A stretch of 54,973 nt of DNA from Calocera cornea HHB12733 (lineage: Eukaryota > Basidiomycota > Dacrymycetes > Dacrymycetales > Dacrymycetaceae), in NCBI GenBank assembly GCA_001632435.1, contig KV424097.1, forward strand, positions 1-54,973, in the 5' to 3' direction. Positions within the stretch are counted from its first letter, which is position 1, and each line of letters begins with the position of its first letter. This document shows positions 20,610 through 30,779 of this stretch, one piece after another. The notes below the pieces were generated by a model. The model had not been told where the DNA came from and made no database searches. It worked only from the letters and a program-made list of their open reading frames with translations. The translations under genes and the position numbers were made by a program.

Positions 20610-21826
20610 ATGTCCACTAAGACCACCTTTGAGGATCTCTCCAAACTTGGATTCCCTATCATGGATGTCTACAACAAAGCCAATGCCCAGCGCGGTGGAA
20701 CCATGCATGGTACGGGCGATCTTGCCCTCAACTCTGGCTTTGCTGCCGGGTACCAGTACGTGTTTCCTCACCCCTTTGCCTTGTTCCAGGCCTTTGGCTG
20801 ACCACGAGTACGATAGATGGTGGTCGTACAACACCACCATTGGTGACCCATACCTCGTTGGGAGGAAACCTACAAGTATTTCACGCCAGGAAACGGCATG
20901 GAGCTACGACAATACGAAGAACTCGGAGCCTTACACGGAAACGTGGACCGAGAAGTGGACGACCAAGACGAGCTGCTCTCTCACGGTTGCGGCAAGCGGT
21001 ATGTAGCCAGTTGGTCCCCGTAACGAATTCACCTCAAAGGCTCACACGATGTTGCCTTTAGCTTCCCTCACGATTGAGGACAAAGTGACTGTCGCCAATG
21101 TGGCTTCTACCGGGTTCACCTTCACTGCTTCGTTGAGCGTGACTGATACCCAGACCCAAGAGACTTCTTATGAAGCCTCGCGCACCTTCAATATGGTGTA
21201 AGCAACCATTTCCCTCACTTTGCCGTCTGCAGACCATACTGAACAACGGCCTAGGGTTGGACCAGGTGAAAAGTTGACGCTCGTGCGTATCATCACCAAC
21301 AGCACCGAAATTGCCGATTACGCTCAGGCATGTTCTCCACAGGCCTGCTCACCAGACCAGCGCTGACGCATGACACAGGCTTGCGGGCTTACGGATAGCA
21401 GTCTCATCGGCAGTGAGTACTCGTTCCATGTGGTGTTCAGCCTTCAGAGACTAAGCTATTCTGTCATGCCTCCAGCCCAGGGTGACAAGTCAGTACAGTG
21501 CTCCCCTTTCCAAAATCCTGACATTGATACAGAACTTCAGGTGGGCCGACCACTACTTCTGGGGCATGAGCTTGAACTCGCTCCTCAATAATCCACGGGG
21601 CACGTTGCACCTTAGTGGTGTGGGCAGCACCACATCGTACGCTTTCACCTTGGTCCGCGAGGAGGCTAGCGGCATCACCAAGTCTCTGCTTCCCGCCCAC
21701 ATCCCGGCGGAGAATGACCCGAGTGTTGCCCACGTCCCGACCGCGGTCCTGGAAAAGCTCAACAAGCTGGCGAAGGAGACTGAAGAAGTGGAGTCCCAGC
21801 CTGTCACGGTTGCTGGGCCCAAGTAG
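20610..21826 (+). CDS. Aerolysin-like (ETX/MTX2-type) beta-pore-forming protein
   Basis: Predicted exons are 20610-20749, 20790-20998, 21062-21197, 21255-21327, 21379-21412, 21481-21488 and 21533-21826. They sum to 894 nt (297 residues) in frame. The N-terminal third is a small Trp/Tyr-rich domain. The middle is a Ser/Thr-rich run of alternating polar and apolar residues beginning TETWTEKWTTKTS, with a paired strand (TQETSYEASRTF), as in the insertion loop and flanking strands of aerolysin-fold toxins. The C-terminal part contains RWADHYFWGMSLNSLL. There is no signal peptide. The fourth intron uses a GC donor (GCATGT, 21328-21378), and an 8-nt microexon is needed for the frame. No disabling mutation is seen. 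The family call rests on pattern, not on an alignment, and target and activity are unknown. Confidence 0.55.
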
Positions 21827-22946
21827 ATCCAGGACAAGGCGGTGCGAGCACCACACCACTCAAGTCGCGAGTCCTTCCAAAGCAAAAGTGTCGCGTTTCT
21901 GTTTTCTTTCACTCTTTTCTCCCCTCTGTCCGTAGTAAATCAAGGTTACGAAATACATGTTGTTGCTTGCTTTGTCAGACATCCTTCAGCGACGGATGGA
22001 CTCTATCGACAACGTCACTTCGATTGTTCTCTGGCTTGGGGTTCGAAAGAGGTTGAGGGCGAACATGCATGGGGTACGGCATGAAGCACACAACGGCCCT
22101 GTCAGCCGAGCCCTACTTGCTGTAGCCGATCGGACAATCCAAGGCGCGACTTTGGTCCCTTGCAAAACAAGAGCTGATCGCTACAATTTGGCGCGTCGAC
22201 TCGTCGACTCTTATATATGCGGTGGTCTACTACGTAGCAATGCGGAGTGCGGGAACCGTGACGTGAAGGGACGACTAGGATGTGCCGTGTCGCTCGTCCG
22301 GGGACTCGGGTGATATTATCAACGGCGCTCAGATAACGCGTTAATACGCCGATGGCGAGGCGGTCGGCTTGCACCACTGATTCGCTTCTGCAACGACCAA
22401 ACCCCCACATCGAATGCATGGACCACGATTCCGACTTAATGCATTGATGCATCCAGCGCAGCCGCTCTATTCCGAATACAAATCCCCCGCTCGTTAACAT
22501 CTAACCCCGCCCCCTCCGCGTACTCGCACTCGCTCATGGACCTTACCGCGCTCCTCGTCATCTCATCCGGTTCTCATACGGTGGGCATCGGTGTCTCCTA
22601 GTCCGCCAACGGTTGCCTCTTGTTCGACAGTCCCAGTGTCAGATCTCGCCCTTACCCTCACTCTCCGTATCGTAGCGACCGCCGTACCACCGTACAGTCA
22701 ACTCTGCCAAAGTGAATTGCGTCTAAGGGAATATCCTCTCTAAGAGGATACAAATCGGCTTTCTCGAGTCGAGATTGGTGGGAAATCCGGGCCGATGCAT
22801 AAGGTGAATATGCATACTATTGGCCGACACAGCTCATAGTGATATGCTTTTAGAGAGAGGCCCGATCTGCCCGATGCTTCCGTTAATATTATGCCTCGTA
22901 GTAAAACTTTTCACCACAAGCCTTGCGTTACCTCAGGACTACCACC
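21827..22946. other. Intergenic, no gene recognised
   Basis: Lies between the pore-former gene and the pogo remnant. Short open frames (21957-22313 plus, 22102-22500 minus) carry no recognisable motif. Confidence 0.45.
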
Positions 22947-23768
22947 ATGCCTTCCCTCACACTTGAAAAGCGTCTTGAAATCATCAAGTACTGTGAGCAG
23001 CATCGTGGATCAAAGCTGGTCACACAACGAGACATTGCTGCAAAGTTTGGAGTTGGACAGCCAACGGTCTCACGTCTCTGGAAAGAGCAAGACCAGATTC
23101 GACAGCAGGCAACAGAGAGCAAGAATCTGAGAGCAAAGCGACAGTGTCAAGTGGAATACCCAGCAGTGGAACGCATGCTGGCAATATGGGTTGCACAATC
23201 CGAGGCTGAAGGTCTGGCAATCACTGGTGAAGTTCTTTGCACCAAATGGCGGTGGTTTGCCACGGAGGCCGACATTGAGCCAAGTGACTGGCTGAAGCTC
23301 TCCGATGGCTGGCTCACAGCCTTCAAGCGATGTCATGGCTTGAAGGGGTATCACTTGCATGGCGAAGCAGCTTCAGTAAACCAGAATGAGGTCATCGAGG
23401 CACGAGCAAAGCTGCGGAAGCTCACTAATGAGTACACACTGCGGAACATCTTCAACATGGATGAGACGGGCCTGTTTGGAAAGATGCCGCCAAATCGCAC
23501 TCTTGCAACAAAGCAGCTGTCTGGTCGAAAGGAAGAAAAGCACCGCCTTTCATATGCATTTACCGTTAATGCAGATGGCTCGGAGAAGCCGGACCCAATT
23601 GTTATTGGTCGATGGCGTCGTCCTCACTGTTTCCTGGGGAAGGACGCCAGAGCATATGGCTACGAGTACTACTGGAACCTGAAGTCCTGGATGAAATCGG
23701 ACATCTTCAAAGAGTATTATCCCTTTCATGTCTCACAAGCTTTACTGACTCCGATACAGGTACATTGA
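22947..23768 (+). mobile_element. pogo/Fot-type DDE transposase, C-terminally truncated
   Basis: An ATG at 22947 opens 273 residues. They comprise an N-terminal helix-turn-helix of the CENP-B/psq kind (LEKRLEIIKYCEQHRG, RDIAAKFGVGQPTVSRLW), a second CENP-B/Tc5 DNA-binding domain (WLTAFKRCHGLKGYHLHGEA), and the start of the DDE nuclease. The first catalytic Asp is in IFNMDETGLF, followed by IVIGRWRRPHCF. Full-length pogo-like transposases are about 450-550 residues. Here the remaining catalytic Asp residues are missing, because the reading ends at about 23757 where unrelated DNA begins. No terminal inverted repeat was identified. An inactive relic. Confidence 0.85.
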
Positions 23769-23962
23769 CCCCCGTCAACCGCCAAACGCGATCCACGCTG
23801 TCCCCTCCTGCTCCGGTTTTCTTATCAGTGGCCACGGGGGTGCAGTGAGCCATTCAGTCTGGCAGGAATTATATAGCCCAGTGAAAGGATGCGGCAAGCT
23901 ATGAGCCAAATACATTGTCGAGCTTGCAAGGGGAACGCTGGCGGCGATCGACCAGGCAGACA

Positions 23963-25969
23963 TACGGAAGCCTTTCGCGGACAGCTTGCTTAGGGTCCTC
24001 AGACCCCGCGCTGCGGCGCGGGCTGAGCACCTGGCAGAATAGGGTGCACTTCAAATGGAAGTAAAATGGGAGCAATTTATGGCAATGGTGGTACCTGGGG
24101 TGTGACACATCTCATATTTATTGATTATCAGCATGCATTATTGTAGTGCAGTATATAGGCAGGCATATTTGTCAATGCTAATATACTATGAAATATTATC
24201 CGGGTATATCACATCTGATAGGAAATCCCCAGGTCATGGGTTAGGGGATGAACCTTTTGGTCCCACATTGAGCCCTGCCAGGACTCACCAAAACCAATCC
24301 CTCATGATATAGGATCTTGAACCAAGAAGGCACAATCCCCATCTTGACAGTCTCAAAACCATCTTGACAGAGTGTCCCTATTCTTCAAAGGTAAGAGGCA
24401 CTTGCCCTAAATTGACTGTACAGTTCCCCTTTTGAAGATGCTTCCGGCCTTCTCATATATAGTTGTGAGGGCACACAGTCTAGCAAGGCTGCCAACTAAA
24501 CCCAACTGAGTCAAAAAGACCAAGGACAAGGGATTCGGGGGAGGTTGTGGTTGACAGTATCCAATAACCAACCAAATTGTACCCTTCGTAAGTCCAACTA
24601 GGAGATACGTGGGATGTTGAAGGTAGTTCGGATGAAGCAAGCAGAGTTTGGAGAGAGTTCAGAAATTCAGAGCGGGAGGACTGGATGTGATGACCAGGCT
24701 TTCTCACAAGACTATGGAGATTCCTCAGAGATCAGATCTAAGGAGAAGCTACCGAAGTGTAAGCCCTGCTTACCCAGAATTCCAGTCACACCACTCCTAC
24801 CACTTTCATATACGACACTCCTCATATTTCCTGAACACTGACCGTTGGGCCCCACTGGGGCCGCATGCCGAGGGCTAAACCCTGACGCCCTCTCAACATG
24901 CCGGAGCCGCATCCCCGGAGCCCCCGAGAGGCTGTGCACCCAGGTGATCCCTGACGCCCTCTCAACATGCCGGAGCCGCATTCCCGGGCCCCACTGGGGC
25001 CACACCTACACACCCGAGCCTCGCCGAGGCTCGGGCTCCTGCCTATGGTAATTTTCTGTCATTCTCCGTCCCCTTCGTTCTCTATCTTCTTCCTTCCCTG
25101 CGGCCACCTTCCTAGTGCTGTATCTAGACGTCTCTTGCAATATAGAACGGTCTTAACAGTATCCTGCGGTGCTCCCCCCTGAAGAAGGTCAACTAGTGAG
25201 GGCATTATCCAAGGCCCTTTCACGAAGGTACCGAAGGTTATATACAAAAAGAGTGAACATAGCCTCAGCTTCTCCCGAACACTCCAAAGTGAGACCCAAC
25301 ACTGCCTGAAGCACTGCCGACCACAGCATTGCTCATCCAAACACAGCCAAGTACTGCCCCGCACAGCCAAAGGGTCATAGCCTTGCTTAGCCTTACCTAA
25401 TCCTGTGCCAATCTATCTGAAGTCAGGGTGAATTTGGTGTTCCCTGACACTCACCAACCTTCTCCATTTCCCAAATGGCGCACCTTTGTGTTGCCTCTGG
25501 CAACCTATGATACCTGAGCAATGTTGGGTCTTATTGCCACTCATCCATGGCAATTCCTGCCTTGGGGTCTGGAGGGTTAGTGGTCTCCCTTGCCTCAGCA
25601 TCTTGATCAATTGCACATGGCAAAATGGGGTGTCCCCTGACACAGACCCAGGGTCACTCTGACACTCACAGTATTCAATTGTGTAATTTTATTCCATTTT
25701 TTTGGCTATATATTTTGATAGTTAGTCTATATAACTTTTATAAGTATTGACATCTGAATCCCTCAATTGAAGTGACAACTATGCACAAAGTGCTGCATGC
25801 GATACAGATTAAGTGTGTGAATTATTACTATCCCTTTTGCTTCCATTTGCCTGCCCCTAGGGCAGTGGAAGGTCCGCGTCGCGCGAGGCACCCTGGGGTC
25901 CAAGCGCTTACCAAGCCTTTCTGGCCCGCTGATTGGCTGAGGGGAAGCTGTCCGCGAAAGGCTTCCGTA
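23963..25969. repeat. 25-nt perfect inverted repeat, arms 23963-23987 and 25945-25969
   Basis: The arm begins TACGGAAGCCTTTCGCGGAC and ends AGCTT, with its reverse complement about 2 kb away. A second shorter block (CAAATGGAAG(T/C)AAAA) continues the inverted match inward. The left arm lies in an open frame that includes RKPFADSLLRVLRPRAAAR. Confidence 0.8.
24847..25001 (+). repeat. Interlocked direct repeats, 33 nt and 16 nt
   Basis: A 33-nt block starting CCCTGACGCCCTCTCAACAT occurs exactly at 24880-24912 and 24949-24981 (period 69 bp). The 16-nt block GGGCCCCACTGGGGCC occurs at 24847-24862 and 24986-25001, bracketing the pair. Confidence 0.85.
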
Positions 25970-26479
25970 CAGACACGACTGTCTTGGACGGCCCTCAGGA
26001 TCCCCGCATGGCGGGACACTAAATCTGATTCCACAGCCGATCAAGTATTGTTGGAGAGTGCAGGCTTGTTGAGCTTTATCTGAGCAAATCAGAAGACCGC
26101 AGAGGGATTCGATAAGCAGGCCAAGTCATTCCGGACATTGCCACCTTATCCATTACCCTAAGCCCTGACATAAGCGCGGTTCCCACGACCTGAAAGCTAT
26201 GCACGAGGACGGGTCTACTTATCCCGAAACCGGCAGGCTACAGAGGTAAGTCACTCTATCCTCACTTGTTCCGAAAAGGATGGCTCTTGAAGACGAGAAA
26301 ATAGTGAATGGAAACGTCAATATCATCAGATATTACTGAAGGCAATGAGAAGGGAAAGGAACGTTGACAATACGAACGAGCAATCGCGGGGGTCGGGTTA
26401 CATCATTGTGTGACCGCCACTCAGAACAACGCCAAGGCTAATCTGTCATCGGAGTTGTGAAGAAACTGAGATCCTGCTC

Positions 26480-26860
26480 AGAATTGTGGTTCAAGACGGG
26501 ACGTGAGAGGCGGTGCCGCGATCGGGAGACGGCTCCATCCCCTACTACTGCCACTCTGGGCACGCCATCCTCGGGCTGCTTCAACCTGTCAACAAGAAGC
26601 TCATCGGGGCGTCGTCCCGGGCCGGGGGCCCGTCAAACCTGTCATGGTACGGGTTCGGGCTCAGGTTGGGCCCTGAGGCAGTGCGCCGCCGCCGGCGGAG
26701 GACGAGGAACGGAGCTCCCGGAGAGAGCTCGTGCGCCTGGGTTGGGCGGCAGTCATGCGGATGGTGCCCGATGGCTGGCGGTCGGACGGCACTCTTCTTG
26801 AGCTGCCCCGAAGTGGGCTCGGTCGGAATGACGAAGCGGTCAAATGCGCAGGGGTCAAAA
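26480..26860 (-). pseudogene. Decayed duplicate fragment of the ATG13 C-terminal region
   Basis: On the minus strand the reading VPSDRQPSGTIRMTAAQPRR matches the ATG13 segment QPSDRQRSGTIRTAPAQPRG. After a frameshift, RRPDELLVDRLKQPEDGVP matches TSDELVVGRMEQPGPEEGVP. The fragment corresponds to about 47620-47960 of the ATG13 gene in the same order, with indels and stops. It sits just 3' of the NYN gene, 18-21 kb from the parent gene and on the opposite strand. It cannot encode a useful product. Confidence 0.75.
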
Positions 26861-27107
26861 GTCGGATCTATCCCTCCGGCACAGCACGTCTAACCAACCA
26901 CACTACCCGCAGAGCTTTGATGTCCAAGAGGTAAGTCCTCGCACAGTCGCACTGTACGCATGCCTCATCCGACTGAATGCTTTCAAGCACAATATCATAC
27001 ATATGCCGGTCATGCTCCTACAACAGTGCGGAAACACCCCAATCAAAACCTCACGTCCCTGCGTCCTCTCTCCGTATGCACATGCCTAACCATGGTCAAG
27101 CGTCGGC

Positions 27108-28524
27108 TCACTCCAGCAAGTCCCAGCCCCACTCCTCGAGGCCCATGACCCGGAGCCGCTCCTCCGCCTGAGCGGTAGGACTCGGCCGGGTTTTGACAGC
27201 CAACCACGGCTCCGAGTCGCTCCCGCTCTCTTCGCGTTCGGCCCGCGCCTCGGCCCGCAGCTCCTCGAGCAGCTTCCACCACCCCTTGCCGACACCACCG
27301 TTCGCCCACCCGACGACCTCGACGTTCCACCCCATGCGCAGTGCGGCCCTCGCGCAGCCTACGAAGCCCTCCTCGTTGAACTCTGAGCTCGCCGCGTCGC
27401 CGGTGGCGATCACGAGCGTGTTCCGCTTATCCATTGGCAGCGGGTGCGCGGGCGCAGGGCGGGAGAGGATCGACTTGTAGATATGGAGCTGGAGGAGCTC
27501 GTCCACAGCCTGCTCCTTGAAGCGCGGTGGCCTGCTTGCCGAGCTCGCAGAGGCCGACGCAGGGGCGCTGGCGTTCGAATTGAGCGACTGCCGCATGGGC
27601 GTCGCCGCGGGCGCCAGGTCCGTGTCGCTGCTGTCCCCGCCCTGCTTCGGCGGGGGCTTGGCGGGCACGCCCTTCCTCCTCGCGGCGGCGTTGGCCTTCG
27701 CGCCGGCGGGGCCGTTCCCGCCGTTGCCCCCGTTCCCCCCGCTTCCCCCGTTCCCGCCCTTGCCCGCCTTGCCCGCGGCAGCAGAGCCCTTGGCCCTGCT
27801 CGCGGCCTGGCTGACGCGCTCGCGCACCTTCTGCGGCACGCGCTGGAGCACGCTCACCTCGTACCCGCAGAGCTCGATGGGCTCGAGCGAGGAGTAGAGC
27901 GGGGAGCTGGCGACCAGCACGCGCTTGGTGATCGGGCGCGCGCGCTCGAGCAGCAGCGCGAGGCAGGGGTAGGAGAGCATGTGCTTCTGCTTGCCTGAGG
28001 GGGTTGAGGGCGCCGCTTGGGCGTGGGTCGCATGCGACGGGTGGGAGGGGTGCGACGGGTGCGACGGCGGCGGGGGGTTGAGCTTGAGCCACTCCAGGAA
28101 ACCCACGAGGATGTTCGAGCTGCCCAACGCAAGCGTCAGCTCCGTCTTCCCAGCAATGGATGGAGATAGAGCAGCACGCACTGGTCAATAAAAACATGCA
28201 CCTCCCCGCCCTCGCCCCCCGCGCCCTCGCCCTCGCCCTCCCGCTCGCCCCCATCCTCGCCCCCGTCCTCCCCCCACAGCCCAGGCCCGTGCGTCCCCCA
28301 GGGCCAGCGCCGCACAAACCCCTCCGTCTCGCGCATCCGCCCCTCGAGCAGCGCCCGCTCGCGCGGGAACTCGATCACCAGCTTCTGCGCGAGCTTCCGG
28401 AGCCGCTCGGGCGGGGCCAGGCTCGGGAGCGGGAGGAGCGCGCGCATGTGCTCTTTCGCGCTGGCGTTGGCGTTGGCGTTGGCGCTGGGCCGGTCTTTGG
28501 CAGGGGCGCTGGCTTGCTGCTGCT

Positions 28525-28559
<35 letters not shown>

Positions 28560-30076
28560 CGCAGCGCAGGCGGGGCGGGCAGAGAGCGCACGTCCGAGCT
28601 CGGGAGGAGGATCTTGACAGGCATCTTAGGCGTCCCGCGCCTGCCCGCGCGCCTGCCTGCCCACGCCTGGCCGAGCGCGGGGACATAGATCGAGTCGCTC
28701 GCTCGGGTGTCTCCGTCGTCAAAGTCCTCGCCGAGCTCAAGGTCGATCTCCACCTCGTCCGGGCTCGCCTCGTCGAGGATCGAGCCCGCGCGCGCGCCTT
28801 GCAGGACGACGCCGACGCCCGCGTGGCGGACGAGGTCGTCCAGCAACGCGCGGCGCTTGCTGTCTGAGTCACTGCCTCCCCCGGCGGCGCTCGCGGCGCT
28901 GGCTGCGGAAGGGGGGAAGAAGGGGTACTGCGTGTGCTCCTGCTGGCGGGCGAAGAACGGGTTGGCGGTGTCGGTGTCGTCCAGCCGGTGGTTATGGCCA
29001 GTAGGCGCGGCGGCGCCAGGCGCAGGCGTCCACGCCTCGTGCGCCATCTCCCTGAGCGGCCTGGTCTGCGAATGCAGGTAAGCGAGCACGCTCTGGAAGT
29101 CTGCGCCCATCTCGGCCGGGTCGGAGAGGGAGAGGGGGTCGTCGCCCTGCTCGGCGGCAGCAGCCGCCTGCCACGGGCGGTGGTTCGGATCTCGCCCGGG
29201 CCCGGGGCCGGGCCCGGCAGCGGGCGTGGCGTCGTCGTACCCCCATTGCTGCTGCTGGTGCGCGGGGAGCACATGGACGTACGCGGTCGGCGTGCGCGCG
29301 CGCCTGTGAACATGCATCGGCGCGGGCGAGGGCAGGGGCATGAACGCGTTGAGCACTGGCGAGTTCATGCCCTGCGAGCTGCCCTCGCCGGAGCCGGGGG
29401 AATCGTCGAGCTCCGAGGGGGCGAGGTAGAGGTCCTTGAGCGGGCCGGACCAGACGGTGCTCAGCTCTGCGGCAGAGTCGGTCGACCCGGCCGAGCTGCT
29501 CGCTGAGTCCTCCTCTTCCTCCTCCTCGTCGGCGGCGGCGGCGGGGTAGTACGAGTAGTATGTGCCGCCGCTGGGGTGCTGTGCGTGGGCGGGGGGCAGG
29601 TGCACCTCGCGCTCCCTGGCAGGGGAGCGTTCCGTCGGCGTTCCCGCGCGCGTGCGCTCGCGTACCCTTGCGGCGCCCGGGTGCAGCTCCTGCAGGGCGG
29701 AGAGGACGGTGGTGAGGTCGCCCAGGCCGCCGAGGTCAGCTGTTGCGCCGAGCTGCGGGGTTGCGGGGGACGGGGAGTGGGCGAAGGAGGAGGAGCGGGA
29801 GCGTGCTGCGAGGGAGAGGGAGAGCTGGGTCGGGTTGGAGGAGGCGGAGTGGGTGGACTGGGTGCTCTGGGCGGACCGGTGCGAGTGCTGTGTGCTGTGG
29901 GAGTGGGTCGAGTGCTGCGAGGAGGCGCGCGCGTGCGCCTGGGGAGGCGGCGGCGGCGCGGGGTGCGGGTGCGGGTAGGCGCTCGGGTCGACCGAACGGG
30001 GGAGGGCGTACGCCTGTGCGGGCGCGGCGGGGTAGGCGGGGTACGCCTGTGGGACGGCGGGCATGGGGCGCTGCAT
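27108..30076 (-). CDS. NYN-domain protein (PIN-like RNase fold) with long low-complexity N-terminus
   Basis: Two exons, 28182-30076 and 27108-28119, are joined over a 62-nt GTGCGT...GGGCAG intron and give 968 residues in frame. Residues about 1-600 are Pro/Ser/His/Gln-rich, with an 11-Pro run encoded by a CGG-type repeat near 28525-28560. The NYN core begins VHVFID, spans the intron into SNILVGFLEWLK, and continues with CGYEVSVLQRVP, a Gly/Asn-rich insert, KEQAVDELLQLHIYK, and LVIATGDAASSEFNEEGF with GWNVEVVGWA. Acidic residues at these places are the expected metal ligands of NYN/MARF1-type nucleases. It is probably a cytosolic RNA-binding or RNA-cleaving protein. The N-terminal length is unusual, but the frame is open throughout. 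Confidence 0.85.
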
Positions 30077-30779
30077 CGCGGGGTGGGCGCATGTAGCGGG
30101 GTGCTGCGTCGTTGTCGTTGTCGTTGTGTTGGCGGTGGTTGTGGTGGTGGACGATGCGCTGCTTGCGTATTGTCGTCAGGTGCGATTGCGGTCGGCGTCG
30201 TCCGGTGAGTCAGCTGCGTTGTGCGGTGGGTGTGGTGGGAATGGTGCCTGTATGGGCTGTGAGGGTAGCGCTGGCAATGCAAGGCGATCACCGACGGTCT
30301 CTCGTCTCTCTCCCCACTGTCAAGCACACCCCGTGCAGTCTCAGTCTCAGTCGCAGTCGCAGTCGCTGGCCACCGGTCGACCGTCGCTAGTGGAAGGTGT
30401 CGAGGGCAAAGGCGGCTGGAGGCAAGTGACACGCTGCTGGCTCTGCGGCCCCCCGATCGCTGTAACGCCGCCGTGTGGGCGTGTGGCCGTGTGGCCGTGT
30501 GGTGCGGGGCCGGGCCAATGAGGAATGTGACAACGAGGCGTCGGGCGTGGGCGGGGGGGGGGGGGGGGCAGCAGGCGGGGAGGCACCTTTGTGCGAGGCC
30601 AGGCGAGGCGAGGGTCGTGTGTGCCTCGTGGCGTGACGCGTGGTGGCCTGCATGAGCTCCCGAGTCAGGGTTTAGGGGGAACGGGGGCAATCGCCGATCG
30701 CTTAGGGCCGATGACTTGGATGCATTATGACATGCTCGCCCACTCCTCACGCTATCCTACTGTACCCCTCTTCAACCCC
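30077..30779. other. NYN promoter region with simple repeats
   Basis: Contains CAGTCT/CAGTCG tandem repeats (about 30335-30365), GTGTGGCC repeats (about 30474-30505) and a 16-nt poly-G run (30553-30568). No gene is seen. Confidence 0.55.

Larger units (their letters stand above)
23769..26460. other. Transposon-derived, gene-free stretch
   Basis: AT-rich DNA alternating with GC-rich repeat blocks. Three structures are described separately (the 25-nt inverted repeat, the 33/16-nt direct repeats and a 23-bp near-palindrome). CATCTTGACAG occurs twice in tandem near 24340-24370. No coding sequence is supported. It could contain a solo LTR or a non-autonomous element, but no clean boundaries were found. 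Confidence 0.5.

Noticed and set aside
23894..24042. Possible transposase C-terminus (LRVLRPRAAARAEHLAE)
   Set aside because: It has no known pogo motif and lies in an inverted repeat. Could not be tied to the transposase upstream.
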